A stretch of DNA of 64,000 bases, from the NCBI GenBank assembly GCA_937924525.1, contig CALDSU010000014.1:248001-312000 (forward strand). The letters are read 5' to 3'. This DNA is from an uncultured Bryobacteraceae bacterium. Its GTDB lineage: Bacteria; Acidobacteriota; Terriglobia; Bryobacterales; Bryobacteraceae. The translations under genes were made by a program, and so were the position numbers. Below are positions 24,884-35,280 of the stretch, piece by piece (the stretch's first letter is position 1; each line of letters opens with the position of its first letter). The notes under the pieces are model-generated. The model did no database searches. It had not been told where the DNA came from and saw only the letters and a program-made list of their open reading frames with translations.

Positions 24884-27048
24884 TGCGTTCGGCGCCCCGG
24901 AATAAACTGGCACGGCGGCTGCTGTCCCTGCTGGCGATCCCGGTTGCCGCCTGCGCGCTGGGGGGCGAACCCGGCGTCATCCAGGCGGTCGAGTTTCCCT
25001 TCGGGCGTTTCCCGCGCGCGCTGTGGGAGCGGGAACTGGTGTGGCTCAAGAACATCGGCATCCGCCAGGTGGCGTTTTCGATTCCTCCATCCTCCCGGAC
25101 CGGCGACCCGCGCGAGGATGCGGCGGCGTTTCTGGATTTGCTCCAAACCCTCGACGTGCAGGCTTGGGTCCGTTCGGCTCCCGCGGAAGCCGCCCCGCTG
25201 CTGGAGCGGTATTCCGCCACCCGGGGCGGACCGGTCGCGGTTTGGGAGGGCGGACCGGATTCCTTGCGGCCTCCGCCGCACGTGGGGGTGATCTCCGCCC
25301 TGGATCCCGAGGCGGTGCCCAAGATCCATCGCGCGCTTGCTCAACCCGGGATGGCGTTATTGTGGACTGGCGTCGAAGATGCGTTCGGACCTGCTCTCCA
25401 GGCGGGCGCGGTTTCGGTGGAGGGCGTCGAGGCCGCGGGCGCCCGCGTGCTGCGCCGGCACAGTTCCCTGGTTCGGCAATGGGGCCGCTTTTTCGCCAGC
25501 GCGGCCGAGCGGCGCTTTCTGCCGGGGAAGCCCGGCCCCCTTCAGATCCTGAGCCGGGAAGGTTGGTCGTTGCTGCGCGTGGATCGCGCGCCCTCGCGTG
25601 CTGGCGCGGGCGAACTGCGGGCGTTCGATGCGGCGGCGGGCAAGTACCTCAAACTGCCCGCCGTGACCTTGCCCGCCGGCGAATCGCTGTGGCTTCCGGT
25701 GCACTGGCCGCTGACCGCCCCCGGGCTGTGCGAGGACTCCCGGGTTTTCCACCCCAGGGACCGGATTGTTTATGCGACCGCGGAACTGCACGCCGTCGAG
25801 TGGGAAAATGGCATCCTCGCCTTCGAGTTCTACGCGCCGGTGGACGGGGAGATCGTCCTCCAGCTTGCCGAGAAGCCCGCCGGCCCCTATCTGGCGGCGG
25901 GAAGGCCGGTGGACTTCGATTGGGACGCCGCGCAGTCCGCGGTGCGCCTGCCGATCCCGGCGGGAAAGGCGCCGGCCTATCGGGTGCGAGTGGGCCTGGC
26001 GTTGCGCGCGCCGGAGCAGACGGCTTTCTTCACCCCGCCGCCGCGGCTGCTGCTGGGACGGACCAACCGGCTGGCCGTGACCGCATCTTCGCCCGAACTC
26101 GCCGCGGACCTCCGCCTCGCCGCGCCGGCGGGTTGGACGGTTGCGCCGGCGGGCGTCCGCGGCCAGGTGGCCGAATTTGACGTCACGCCGCCGGACCGGG
26201 CGCGGCACGGGGAGTTCGTGTGGCTGATCCTGGAACACGGAGAAACGCATCTGGGCCACACCCGCGTGCAGGCGCTCGAGCCCGCGCGTCTGCGGGTCGC
26301 CGATGCTCTGACCTGGCACTCCGGAGACCGCCGCCTGCCGCTCGATCCGCCCGTGGTGTTGTATGAACCTCGCGCCGGCCGCCGCGTCTCGCTGCTGCTG
26401 CGGAATCATCAGGCGGAGATTGCCAACTTCACGGTTCAGGCGGAAGCCGATGGCATGCAGGTGGATCCGCCCGAGCAGGCGGCGCCCGTGGGCGCCGGCG
26501 TCGAGCGGGAGGTGCCGCTCCGGCTCAGCGGCGGCGGGGCGGGCCCGCATCGTGTGCGCATCCGCGTGCGCGGCGCGGCGGAGGTGGACCGGGAACTGCT
26601 TGCGGTGCCGCTGCGCCGCGGGCAGACGATCGCCTACCGCGCCGACTTCGACGGGGACGGAACGCCCGACGCGGTGGTTGAAAATGGCCAAGTGCGAGCC
26701 GTGTTCTCCGGAGCCGACGGACGCTGGCTGGAACTGGTGTGGAAGGACACCGACGCCAGTCTGCTCGCCGAAGCCGGTGAACTCGCGTCCCTGCGCTGCC
26801 CGGAGGTGGAACTGCACGCGGGAGGAACAGAGTCCGTCATCCGCTTCCGCGGCGGAGCCCGCCGGCGCACGATTCGTTTGTCCGCAGACAGCCGCCTCAG
26901 CATCGAGGAAGACCAGCCTTGGCGGGTCCCGGATTTCTCCCCCTTGCCAGCCGGCCTGGAGATGGCCGTGGAACAGCCGGCTCCCGGGCAGGTGAACTTG
27001 AGGTTGCGGGTGCGGGCTTCAGACAAGAAAGCAGGACTGATAAAATGA
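24883..27048 (+). CDS. Large exported protein of unknown function
   Basis: A 721-residue protein with a basic N-terminus and a hydrophobic segment ending VAACALGG. This could be a lipoprotein signal (Cys at the end of PVAAC) or a plain Sec signal. The first part (about residues 30-200) has a barrel-like opening, FPFGRFPRALWERELVWLKN and IGIRQVAFSIPP, reminiscent of the start of glycoside hydrolase family 35/42-type TIM barrels, but no catalytic Glu pair is recognisable. The later part is beta-sandwich-like, with a Ca-binding-type DFDGDGTPDAV around residue 590. I do not recognise a family. The ATG overlaps the DnaC-like stop by one base. An exported carbohydrate- or glycan-interacting protein is the most that can be said. 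Confidence 0.7.
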   Translation: MRSAPRNKLARRLLSLLAIPVAACALGGEPGVIQAVEFPFGRFPRALWERELVWLKNIGIRQVAFSIPPSSRTGDPREDAAAFLDLLQTLDVQAWVRSAPAEAAPLLERYSATRGGPVAVWEGGPDSLRPPPHVGVISALDPEAVPKIHRALAQPGMALLWTGVEDAFGPALQAGAVSVEGVEAAGARVLRRHSSLVRQWGRFFASAAERRFLPGKPGPLQILSREGWSLLRVDRAPSRAGAGELRAFDAAAGKYLKLPAVTLPAGESLWLPVHWPLTAPGLCEDSRVFHPRDRIVYATAELHAVEWENGILAFEFYAPVDGEIVLQLAEKPAGPYLAAGRPVDFDWDAAQSAVRLPIPAGKAPAYRVRVGLALRAPEQTAFFTPPPRLLLGRTNRLAVTASSPELAADLRLAAPAGWTVAPAGVRGQVAEFDVTPPDRARHGEFVWLILEHGETHLGHTRVQALEPARLRVADALTWHSGDRRLPLDPPVVLYEPRAGRRVSLLLRNHQAEIANFTVQAEADGMQVDPPEQAAPVGAGVEREVPLRLSGGGAGPHRVRIRVRGAAEVDRELLAVPLRRGQTIAYRADFDGDGTPDAVVENGQVRAVFSGADGRWLELVWKDTDASLLAEAGELASLRCPEVELHAGGTESVIRFRGGARRRTIRLSADSRLSIEEDQPWRVPDFSPLPAGLEMAVEQPAPGQVNLRLRVRASDKKAGLIK

Positions 27049-27064
27049 GCCCGGAGTTGATTCC

Positions 27065-28372
<1,308 letters not shown>

Positions 28373-28376
28373 AGCC

Positions 28377-28404
28377 GCGGCCCGCTCGTGGGGCGGCCGC
28401 TTTT
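28377..28404 (+). terminator. GC-rich hairpin with TTTT between oxidoreductase and carbonic anhydrase
   Basis: GCGGCC (28377-28382) pairs with GGCCGC (28395-28400) around a 12-base loop and is followed directly by TTTTC. The short T-run and six-base stem suit a partial intrinsic terminator or attenuator that lowers expression of the downstream carbonic anhydrase gene, whose ribosome site TGGAGG starts at 28405. Confidence 0.4.
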
Positions 28405-28418
28405 CTGGAGGTTGCGGT

Positions 28419-29078
28419 ATGAGGAAAAAGTGGTGGTGGGGCATCGCGGCGCTGGTGGCGCTCGGCTTGTTTGTTTCTTACACGCGCTGGGGGCAGGAGC
28501 TGGAGTTTCTCGCCGGCGGAGCCCTGGTCAACGCCGGCTACCGCCTCCAGGACCGGTTGAGCGCGTACGATTTTGCCCATGAGGAGGCGACGCCGGAGCA
28601 GGTCTACGAGGAGTTCCTGCACCAGAACCACTTGTCCGCCGCCGTGCGGAACATCTTCCCGCGAACCGTGCGCCACCCCGTGGTGGCGCTGGTGGCTTGC
28701 ATGGACGCGCGCCTGGACACGAACGAAATCGCCGGAGACACGCGGCACTACTACTACGTCCTCCGTCTGGCGGGTTCGGTGATGTCGCCTAAGGAGGAGG
28801 AGATGCTCGAGCTCGCCGTGGACCATGGCGTCAAGGTGGTGGTGTTCACTACCCATTCCGACTGCGCCGCGGAAAAGACCGCCGCCGATCCGGCCGGCCG
28901 GGCGCGCTTCCCCAACCTGGTCAAGGCTGTCGACGAACGCGCGATGCGTTTCCAGGAGTTCCTCCACCGCCCTTTGATCCGCGAGCGGACCGGCCAGGGC
29001 AAGCTGCTGGTGAAGTGGCTGGACCTCGATACCGAGACCGAACGCGCGGAACCGCACCGCGAGCGGGCCAGCCGCTGA
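28419..29078 (+). CDS. Membrane-anchored beta-carbonic anhydrase-like protein
   Basis: A 219-residue protein. Residues 7-21 form a single hydrophobic anchor, leaving a soluble domain probably outside the cytoplasm. That domain has the zinc site of beta-carbonic anhydrases: Cys94 with Asp96-x-Arg98 (ACMDARLD), and His146-x-x-Cys149 (THSDCAAEK). The intervening YYYVLRLAGSVMSPKEEEMLELAVDHGVKVVV corresponds to the R-N-A-G segment and parallel strands, but Leu replaces the usual Asn. The enzyme would interconvert CO2 and bicarbonate. The upstream accC needs bicarbonate, although the two lie on opposite membrane sides if the anchor orientation is N-in. ATG chosen with TGGAGG nine bases upstream. 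Activity is plausible but unproven because the domain is short and divergent. Confidence 0.75.
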   Translation: MRKKWWWGIAALVALGLFVSYTRWGQELEFLAGGALVNAGYRLQDRLSAYDFAHEEATPEQVYEEFLHQNHLSAAVRNIFPRTVRHPVVALVACMDARLDTNEIAGDTRHYYYVLRLAGSVMSPKEEEMLELAVDHGVKVVVFTTHSDCAAEKTAADPAGRARFPNLVKAVDERAMRFQEFLHRPLIRERTGQGKLLVKWLDLDTETERAEPHRERASR

Positions 29079-29088
29079 CTGGACTGCG

Positions 29089-29113
29089 AGCTTGTTAAAA
29101 GACCGGACAAGCT
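29089..29113 (+). terminator. Seven-base-pair hairpin after the carbonic anhydrase gene
   Basis: AGCTTGT (29089-29095) and ACAAGCT (29107-29113) form a perfect seven-pair stem with an 11-base loop, just beyond the stop codon at 29076-29078. There is no T-tract, so any terminator role would be Rho-dependent or incidental. Confidence 0.3.
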
Positions 29114-29234
29114 GCTCGGCCCCGAGGCGCACCAAGCGAACATCAGAGACTGACGATCAACCCGAGGGGGCAGATTCCCTGTTCCGGCGTTTTTCATTCA
29201 AGCTCGTGGCAGCGCTCGCGTTCCCGAAAACTGC

Positions 29235-29263
29235 TTGTCAACCAATTTGCATTCCTTTGTAAC
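29235..29263 (+). promoter_or_regulatory. Sigma-70-type promoter of the TonB receptor gene
   Basis: TTGTCA (29235-29240, five of six to TTGACA) is followed after exactly 17 bases by TGTAAC (29258-29263, four of six to TATAAT). The region is locally AT-rich against a GC-rich background. Initiation near 29270 leaves a leader of about 30 bases to the ATG at 29300, which has GGAAG six bases upstream. This supports 29300 over the earlier in-frame ATG at 29282. Confidence 0.5.
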
Positions 29264-29299
29264 TTTCTTTCTTTAGCCTGGATGTTTGCGGAAGAATCC

Positions 29300-32200
29300 A
29301 TGCTATCCAAACCTTTCGTAGTATTTGTCACCTGCTGCCTCCTCCCCCTGTCCGGCTTTGCCCAGTCGACGCTCGGGGTGGTGTTAGGTACGGTCCGTGA
29401 TGCTTCGGGCGCCGTGATCAAAGACGCCGTCGTCCGGCTCACCAACGCCGGAGAGAATACATCCCGCGAGACGCTTTCGGATGTGAACGGCAACTATGAG
29501 TTCCAGAACGTCAAACCCGGGTCATATATCGTCTCCGCCACGGCGCAAGGGTTCCGCCCCTTCACCGCCACCGGCATTCCCTTGGAAGCCCGCCGGACCG
29601 TGCGCGTCGACGTCAACCTCCAGGTCGGCAACCTGACGCAGGCGGTGGAGGTAACCGCCACGGCGGGCGTCATCGCGACCGACTCACCGATCATTCATTC
29701 CACGCTGAATGTGGAGAAGGTCATTTCGCTGCCCGCGAACGTGCGGGCGGGGGGTTCGACCAGCCCGTATAACCTGATCGCCACCCTGCCTGGCGTCCAG
29801 CCGGACAACGGCAATGGTTTTGGCATTCAGGGCGGCATTCCCGCACAGTCGGATTCCTCTGTAGACGGAATTTCCATCACAAACGCGGCCGGCAACAGTC
29901 CGCTGCGCTCGCTGTTCCCCTCGGTCGAATCCATCGCGGAGATCAAGGTGCAGGGCGTAGGGAACACCGCGGAATATGGCACGCCGGGCGACATCACCAC
30001 CATCTCGAAGTCCGGCACCAACTCCTACCACGGGGCGCTGTTCTGGTATCACCAGAATCGCGCGCTGGATGCCCGGTCGTTTGGGCAGACCCGGCTGCCC
30101 GCCAAAATCGGCAACACGTTCGGCGGCACGCTGGGCGGGCCGGTGTTGCTGCCGAAACTCTATTCCGGACGGGACCGGACGTTCTTCCTGTTCACCTGGG
30201 AATCCTTCCGGTTTCCGCGGCAGTCCACGATTCAGAACTCGGTTCCTACCGCGCGGATGAAGGCTGGCGACTTCAATCTGGAGGGCGTGACGATCCGCGA
30301 TCCCTTCACCGGGCAGCCGTTTGCCGGCAATGTGTTGCCCGCCAGCCGCGTCAACGCGGCCGCCCGCGCGATCCTGCCCTTTTATCCCGACCCGAACGTA
30401 GGCGCCGGCGACCGCTTTGTCGCGGCGAATTTCATCGAGAACCGCTCCTCCACAATCGAGTCGGATCAATTCGATGTGCGCGTCGATCATCAGTTCTCCC
30501 AGCGGCACTCGGTGTTCAGCCGGTACTCGCGAAAGACGAACCCGTCTCTCGCGCCCAACAATCTGTTGCTACCCACGGACACCCTTCAGGAGGGTTACCA
30601 CTCGGGGGTGATTTCCTACACCTGGACCCTGCGTTCGAACCTGCTGAACGAGTTTCGCGCGGGCGTCAACTATAACTTCAATCAACGCGAATTTCCCTTC
30701 GACGGGCGGGGCTTCTTACGCTCGCTCAACTTGCGCGACATTCCGCCCGACCCGATCTACAACGGGATTCCAGCCTTTCAGGTGGACCGCATCACCAGCT
30801 TCGCCAAGGGGCGCCCGGGTTTTGGCCGTTCCTGGAACACGCAATTCATCGACAACCTGACGTGGATCCAGGGACGCCACACGTTCAAGTGGGGGATGGA
30901 CGTCCGGCGCCTCAGAGGGGAGTCCAACATCAGCTTCATCACGGGGGACAGCTACGGCGATTTTGCGTTCAATGGCAATTTCACCGGCCACCCCTGGGGA
31001 GATTTTCTCTTGGGCGCGCCCATTCAGTCGTCCATCGCCGACCTGCGCATCGACAATGACGGCCGCGCCGTCCACTACAAGGCGTACTTCCAGGATTCGT
31101 TTCGCGTGTCGCCCAAACTGACGTTCGATTACGGCGTGCGTTGGGAATTTCATCCGGGTTACTACGACGCGGGCCTGAACATCGCGAACTTCGACCGGCG
31201 AATTCCGCGCACCGGCCGCGTGATTATCCCCTCGGATCCCAAGGCGCCGTCGTTTATCGGGCCTGGGGTGCTGGCCACGATCAACGCGTGTCCCGGGCCG
31301 GCGATCAACGGCGTCGGCTGCACCCCGATTGTGACCGCCAAGGAAATCGGCCTGCCCGAAGGACTGCGCGAGAACTACTGGACGCAGTTCTTGCCGCGGC
31401 TGGGCCTGGCCTACCGGTTGAATGACCGAACCACGCTGCGCGCGTCCGGAGGTCTGTACAACATGATCATCATGGGGTCGGTGTTCTACTCGCTTACCAG
31501 CACGGTGCAGTCGGACGTACGGTCGTTCACGAACGTCGGTCCCGATGGCCGGCCCATCTTTCTGCTGCCGGAGACGCGCACGCCGGGGTCCGGCGTACGG
31601 GCCGGTTCGGTGGGCACGTTTGAGTTCCGCACCGCCAACCAGATCGATTTCCGCCCGCCCCAAATGCTGCAATGGAGCCTGTCGGTGGACCGGCAACTGG
31701 CGCGGAGCGCCGGCCTGCGCCTGTCTTACATCGGCAACAAATCGACCCACATGCCCTGGGCGCCGGACCTCAACCAGCCGCAGCTTTCGACCGCGTTCTT
31801 CACCCAGCGGCCCTTGACCGACCGCCCGTTTCCCCACTGGGGCCTGATCTACTCCCGCGACGCGGGCGCCAACTCGATTTACAACGCGCTACAGGCGGAG
31901 TTGAACCGGCGGTTCGCGCAGGGACTCTCCTTTAACTTCGCGTATACGCTCGCCAAACACCTGGGGGACAACGCGGGACCCAATCCTAACAGTTGGGCAG
32001 GCGAGACTGGCGGCGGGCGTGTCACCAATTCGCTCGACCGCCGCGCCGACCGCGGCGATGTGTACGCCACGCGGCGGCACCGCGCCCTCACCACGCTGGT
32101 CTACGACTTGCCGTTCGGCCGCGGCCGTGCGTTGCTGAGCAACGCCAACCGCCTGGCGGACGCCGTGCTCGGCGGCTGGAGTATTTCCTCGATTCTCACC

Positions 32201-32707
32201 CTGCAAACCGGACCGTACCTGACGCCAGTCTTCACTGGCGGCGATCCCTCGGGCACCAACGCCCCCCGGCGCGGTTCGCAGCGCCCGGACCGGCTGGGCG
32301 CGGCCACCGGCGCCGTCGACAACCCCACGGCCGACCGCTGGCTGGACCGGTCCGCGTTTGTCTGCCCGGGTCGGGAGCCCGGAGCTCTGCAGTTCAACTG
32401 CTCGGTGGGCGTGGTGCCGGGCCGGGATCCGGCGCCCATCGCCCGCTTCGGCAATTCCGGCGTCGGGATCGTGCAAGGTCCGGGCACCGTCGGCTGGAAC
32501 CTCGGCATGAGCAAACGCTTCGCCCTGGTCGAGCGGTTCTCGCTGCGGCTGGAAGGCTCATTCACCAATGTGCCGAATCGCGTGAACCTGGCTGATCCCA
32601 ACCTGAACATCGCGGACAGCAACTTCGGCAGGATCACCAGCGCCCGCGGTGGCGAAGTGTTCGGCGGCGGCCGGACCGGCCAAGTCTCGATCCGGATGGA
32701 GTTCTGA
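29300..32707 (+). CDS. TonB-dependent receptor with carboxypeptidase-like regulatory domain (Oar type)
   Basis: A 1135-residue outer-membrane protein. A Sec signal (LSKPFVVFVTCCLLPLSGFA) precedes a carboxypeptidase-regulatory-like beta sandwich at about 22-105 (LGTVRDASGAVIKDAVVRL, NGNYEFQNVKPGSYIVSATA). A plug follows at about 110-235 (LPGVQPDNGNGFGIQGG, SVDGISITN, VQGVGNTAEYGTPGDITTI). The rest is a 22-strand-type barrel ending in the aromatic GQVSIRMEF. This is the Oar/SusC-like arrangement expanded in Acidobacteria; members import oligosaccharides or peptides with TonB-ExbBD energy. No SusD or TonB gene is adjacent, so the ligand is unknown. Transcribed from its own promoter and closed by a strong hairpin, so it appears monocistronic. 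Confidence 0.95.
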   Translation: MLSKPFVVFVTCCLLPLSGFAQSTLGVVLGTVRDASGAVIKDAVVRLTNAGENTSRETLSDVNGNYEFQNVKPGSYIVSATAQGFRPFTATGIPLEARRTVRVDVNLQVGNLTQAVEVTATAGVIATDSPIIHSTLNVEKVISLPANVRAGGSTSPYNLIATLPGVQPDNGNGFGIQGGIPAQSDSSVDGISITNAAGNSPLRSLFPSVESIAEIKVQGVGNTAEYGTPGDITTISKSGTNSYHGALFWYHQNRALDARSFGQTRLPAKIGNTFGGTLGGPVLLPKLYSGRDRTFFLFTWESFRFPRQSTIQNSVPTARMKAGDFNLEGVTIRDPFTGQPFAGNVLPASRVNAAARAILPFYPDPNVGAGDRFVAANFIENRSSTIESDQFDVRVDHQFSQRHSVFSRYSRKTNPSLAPNNLLLPTDTLQEGYHSGVISYTWTLRSNLLNEFRAGVNYNFNQREFPFDGRGFLRSLNLRDIPPDPIYNGIPAFQVDRITSFAKGRPGFGRSWNTQFIDNLTWIQGRHTFKWGMDVRRLRGESNISFITGDSYGDFAFNGNFTGHPWGDFLLGAPIQSSIADLRIDNDGRAVHYKAYFQDSFRVSPKLTFDYGVRWEFHPGYYDAGLNIANFDRRIPRTGRVIIPSDPKAPSFIGPGVLATINACPGPAINGVGCTPIVTAKEIGLPEGLRENYWTQFLPRLGLAYRLNDRTTLRASGGLYNMIIMGSVFYSLTSTVQSDVRSFTNVGPDGRPIFLLPETRTPGSGVRAGSVGTFEFRTANQIDFRPPQMLQWSLSVDRQLARSAGLRLSYIGNKSTHMPWAPDLNQPQLSTAFFTQRPLTDRPFPHWGLIYSRDAGANSIYNALQAELNRRFAQGLSFNFAYTLAKHLGDNAGPNPNSWAGETGGGRVTNSLDRRADRGDVYATRRHRALTTLVYDLPFGRGRALLSNANRLADAVLGGWSISSILTLQTGPYLTPVFTGGDPSGTNAPRRGSQRPDRLGAATGAVDNPTADRWLDRSAFVCPGREPGALQFNCSVGVVPGRDPAPIARFGNSGVGIVQGPGTVGWNLGMSKRFALVERFSLRLEGSFTNVPNRVNLADPNLNIADSNFGRITSARGGEVFGGGRTGQVSIRMEF

Positions 32708-32711
32708 CCGC

Positions 32712-32752
32712 CCATACCGCGGAGGCCTCACCCCGAGGTCTCCGCGGTATGG
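32712..32752. terminator. Long bidirectional hairpin terminator
   Basis: CCATACCGCGGAG (32712-32724) pairs perfectly with CTCCGCGGTATGG (32740-32752). The stem continues through a G-T pair and CCTC/GAGG to a five-base ACCCC loop, giving about 18 pairs. It lies four bases after the receptor stop and between convergent genes. There is no T-tract on either side, so it may act as a structured 3' end or transcription barrier rather than a textbook intrinsic terminator. Confidence 0.6.
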
Positions 32753-32810
32753 AATCGGCCGCGCCACGGGCCAAAGCGAGGCGGCCGGGCGTTGCGCTTG
32801 TGAACCGCAT

Positions 32811-32839
32811 CAGGCCCGCTCCCTCCCGGTCGCGGCTCC
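32811..32839 (+). repeat. 29-bp dispersed intergenic repeat, copy C
   Basis: CAGGCCCGCT then CCCTCCCGGT and CGCGGCTCC, ending next to the 3' end of the FAD oxidoreductase gene. It is 24/29 identical to copy A at 6851 and 23/29 to copy B at 16611. On the minus strand it reads as Ser-Arg-Asp-Arg-Glu-Gly-Ala-Gly, a peptide I recall seeing repeatedly in over-predicted proteins of Planctomycetes and Acidobacteria. Confidence 0.55.
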
Positions 32840-32841
32840 GA

Positions 32842-34404
32842 TCACACATCGGGGTCGATCTGAATTTTCAGCTTTGCGGGCAGCAGCGCGGGGTCGATCT
32901 CGGCGGCCTCGGTCCGCTGGCGGACCGCCTCGGCAGCCGCCAGGCCGGCCACCTGTCCCGTCGTCATCCATACCGGCTCCATGCGCAACACGGACATCGC
33001 CACGTGCGTGCACGACAGCGCGACCGGGACCAGCAGATTATCCAGCCGTTTGGGCGCCATCGCTCCGAAAGGCACCTGCCCGGGTTGAGCCGGACCGAAC
33101 GCTTTGCGGGGATACCACAACACTCCTTCCATGTACCCCTCCACCAGGAACCGCCGGTCGTGACAGGGGTGAACGTCGAACGAGTGCTCCCCGATGGCGA
33201 TAGGTTGGGGAACGCGCGGCGTGCGGCCGGTGCGTGAGTCGCGCAGGAAGTTGTGCTGCGTCACCCGTGCGCGCCCTTCGATGCGGCGGCCCTGCCGCAC
33301 GTAGATCTGCCAGGGCCAGTGGCCGGAATCGGGGAACTCCCCCCGGTGCAGCCCCAGCGGGGCAACGTGCGCGCGGACGTGCGCGGGAACGCGCGGATCG
33401 TGTTGCAGAAACCAGATCATGCCCGCGGCGTGATCGACGTGAAACTGTTCGAGGCGTTGCCGGTGCGCCCGGCCGGCTTCCGGCCATGTCCAGCTCGCGC
33501 CGGGAATGTTGAGGCTGGTGCGCGCTTCGATGCTCCCGTTCTTCTGATATTTCCGCCGCGGCAGCCGCGTACCCCATCCCCATTGCTTCTCGCGGCCCGC
33601 CGCGAAGTCGTCCAGCAGCGGGAGGAAATCCGGCAGGTGCTCCTCATACGTGGCGGGCTTTTCGACGGGGACCCGCCAGGCGGGATCGTCGGTGAAGATC
33701 GAGCGGGCGCAGAAGGCCTGGATGGCCGGAGACGGCTCGCCGGTGTCCGGCGTGAGAATCTGCCGGCCGGTTCGCCAGTTCATGTAATGGATGCCGGCGA
33801 ACGGTTCGCCGTGCTCCTCCCGGCCCTCCCGGCCGACCCGGTACGGCACTTTGGCCGCAGCCGCCAGGTCGCCCTCGTAGGTGCCGTCGATGAATGTCCG
33901 CGCATGGATCTGGTGGCGGGCGCCTCCCGGCGCTTCCAGTTCCGCCGCAAGCACCTTCCGCCCCTCGACGGCCGCGCCCAACAGGTGGCATCCCGGCATC
34001 CAGCGCAGCAACTCGCGCTCGGCGTCCACCAGTTGCTGGAACGCCAGTTCGGCGACGGAGGGCTCATAGAACCACCCGTCCCGGGTCAGCTTGAGTTCTT
34101 CAGGCTGTCCGGCAAGTTCTTTCCGATAGTAGTCCCGCACCCTGGCGACGAACTCCGCCACAAGGCCGCCGAAGAGTTGGGTACGGACCGCGTCCGTGGT
34201 CGACAAACCACTGGCCGCCATCCCGCCCAAATGCTTCTTGGGACAGGCCAGAATCACGCGCAGACCCTGCCTGGCGGCTTCGACGGCGGCGGCGACGCCT
34301 CCCGGCGTGGAACCATACACCAGCACATCCACGCTCGTCTTTTCCGCCGCACTCGCCGGTTGCGCGCTGAGCGCCGACGCGGCCATGAATTCCCGCCGTC
34401 GCAT
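32842..34404 (-). CDS. Exported FAD-dependent oxidoreductase (FAD_oxidored family)
   Basis: A 520-residue flavoprotein. RRREFMAASAL is a Tat-like signal. VDVLVYGSTPGGVAAAVEAARQG is the dinucleotide-binding beta-alpha-beta motif in the form used by the PF12831-type family. HLGGMAASGLSTTD follows as the flavin-contact loop. The later FIDGTYEGDLAAAAKVPYRVGREG and the C-terminal VPVALSCTHVAMSVLRMEPVWM and GQVAGLAAAEAV are also family hallmarks. These proteins are common next to sugar-degradation genes in Acidobacteria and Planctomycetes and probably oxidise sugars or their derivatives outside the cytoplasm; no specific reaction is established. Upstream on the same strand is the decayed DUF418 gene, so this gene has its own promoter, perhaps with TACACT near 34435. 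Confidence 0.9.
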   Translation of the reverse strand: MRRREFMAASALSAQPASAAEKTSVDVLVYGSTPGGVAAAVEAARQGLRVILACPKKHLGGMAASGLSTTDAVRTQLFGGLVAEFVARVRDYYRKELAGQPEELKLTRDGWFYEPSVAELAFQQLVDAERELLRWMPGCHLLGAAVEGRKVLAAELEAPGGARHQIHARTFIDGTYEGDLAAAAKVPYRVGREGREEHGEPFAGIHYMNWRTGRQILTPDTGEPSPAIQAFCARSIFTDDPAWRVPVEKPATYEEHLPDFLPLLDDFAAGREKQWGWGTRLPRRKYQKNGSIEARTSLNIPGASWTWPEAGRAHRQRLEQFHVDHAAGMIWFLQHDPRVPAHVRAHVAPLGLHRGEFPDSGHWPWQIYVRQGRRIEGRARVTQHNFLRDSRTGRTPRVPQPIAIGEHSFDVHPCHDRRFLVEGYMEGVLWYPRKAFGPAQPGQVPFGAMAPKRLDNLLVPVALSCTHVAMSVLRMEPVWMTTGQVAGLAAAEAVRQRTEAAEIDPALLPAKLKIQIDPDV

Positions 34405-34487
34405 CGTGAAGCCCTCCGCCGGATTTGTTCCCGGTTAGTGTACCGGGCCGGCGGCCGCGAAGGAAGGCTCCCACGCAGAGCGTCCGA

Positions 34488-35201
34488 TTACGATCCGGCG
34501 GCCGGCGCCAGCCGCAAAGGCTGCCGCTTCCCATAGGTGAGCGAACGTCAGGCCCACTCGAGCGGGCCGAACCGGAAATACCGAAGCCACCAATCACGAT
34601 CAGTTGCAGCACCCAGATGGCGGCCAAGACGTAGTACCTTTCGTAGCGCTGCAACCGGCCGTATAGTCCGAACCCGTAGCCCGTCAAGACGAATGCGCAA
34701 ATCACGGATTGGAGGATGTCGTTGCTGAAGGCCATCTGACCGATGGCACCCAGCCGCGCCCGCAGTTCTCCCAGCCAGCCCCGCAGGCAGAAGATCATCA
34801 CCATGCCCAAATGCCCCAGCCCAATCGACAACCGCCCGATGTCGTAGGTCGCGTTGGCGCAGGCGTGCAAGGCGGGATCAAAGTTGGAGCGGACGATAAG
34901 CCAGGCGGTATAGCTGTTCACCGGAATGCCGACGCCATAGCCGATCGACGCCTTGCCGATGTACTGTCCGGAGCGGTCGTTCCGCGCCCAGCACCCGCAA
35001 CTTCATCAGCCCCATCCCGATGAACATCATGCTCCAGACGTCCCAGAAGAAGGGGTGAGAGAACGGCTTGCCGGGGAAGAAGCACACCACGCGGGCGCGC
35101 TTGGCGCGCGACGTCGACGCGGCGGCGGAAGCAACCGCTGCTACAGCCGCGCTCCCGCCGACGCCGTCTGAAGACGGGCTGGCTTCCCTGGCCTCCTCCA
35201 T
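34488..35201 (-). pseudogene. Decayed DUF418 (YeiB-like) membrane protein gene
   Basis: Only the C-terminal half of a DUF418 protein can be traced, in three reading frames. First comes FWDVWSMMFIGMGLMKLRVLG (to about 34980). After a frame change come GQYIGKASIGYGVGIPVNSY, LGHLGMVMIFCLRGWLGELR and VICAFVLTGYGFGLYGRLQR (to about 34600). After a second one-base frame change comes WWLRYFRFGPLEWA, a TGA where the family has Trp, then RSLTYGKRQPLRL and a TAA at 34488. Two frameshifts, one nonsense codon and loss of the usual N-terminal half (family about 400 residues) show a dead gene. The 5' limit is uncertain and may extend to about 35230. Intact DUF418 proteins are polytopic membrane proteins of unknown role. 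Confidence 0.8.
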
Positions 35202-35280
35202 CGCTCGACGCGAACGGGGCGAGTTTAGCGTGTCCAGCTTGCGTTCTGCCGGAATTCTTGCCGCGACTCCGGGGAACTCC

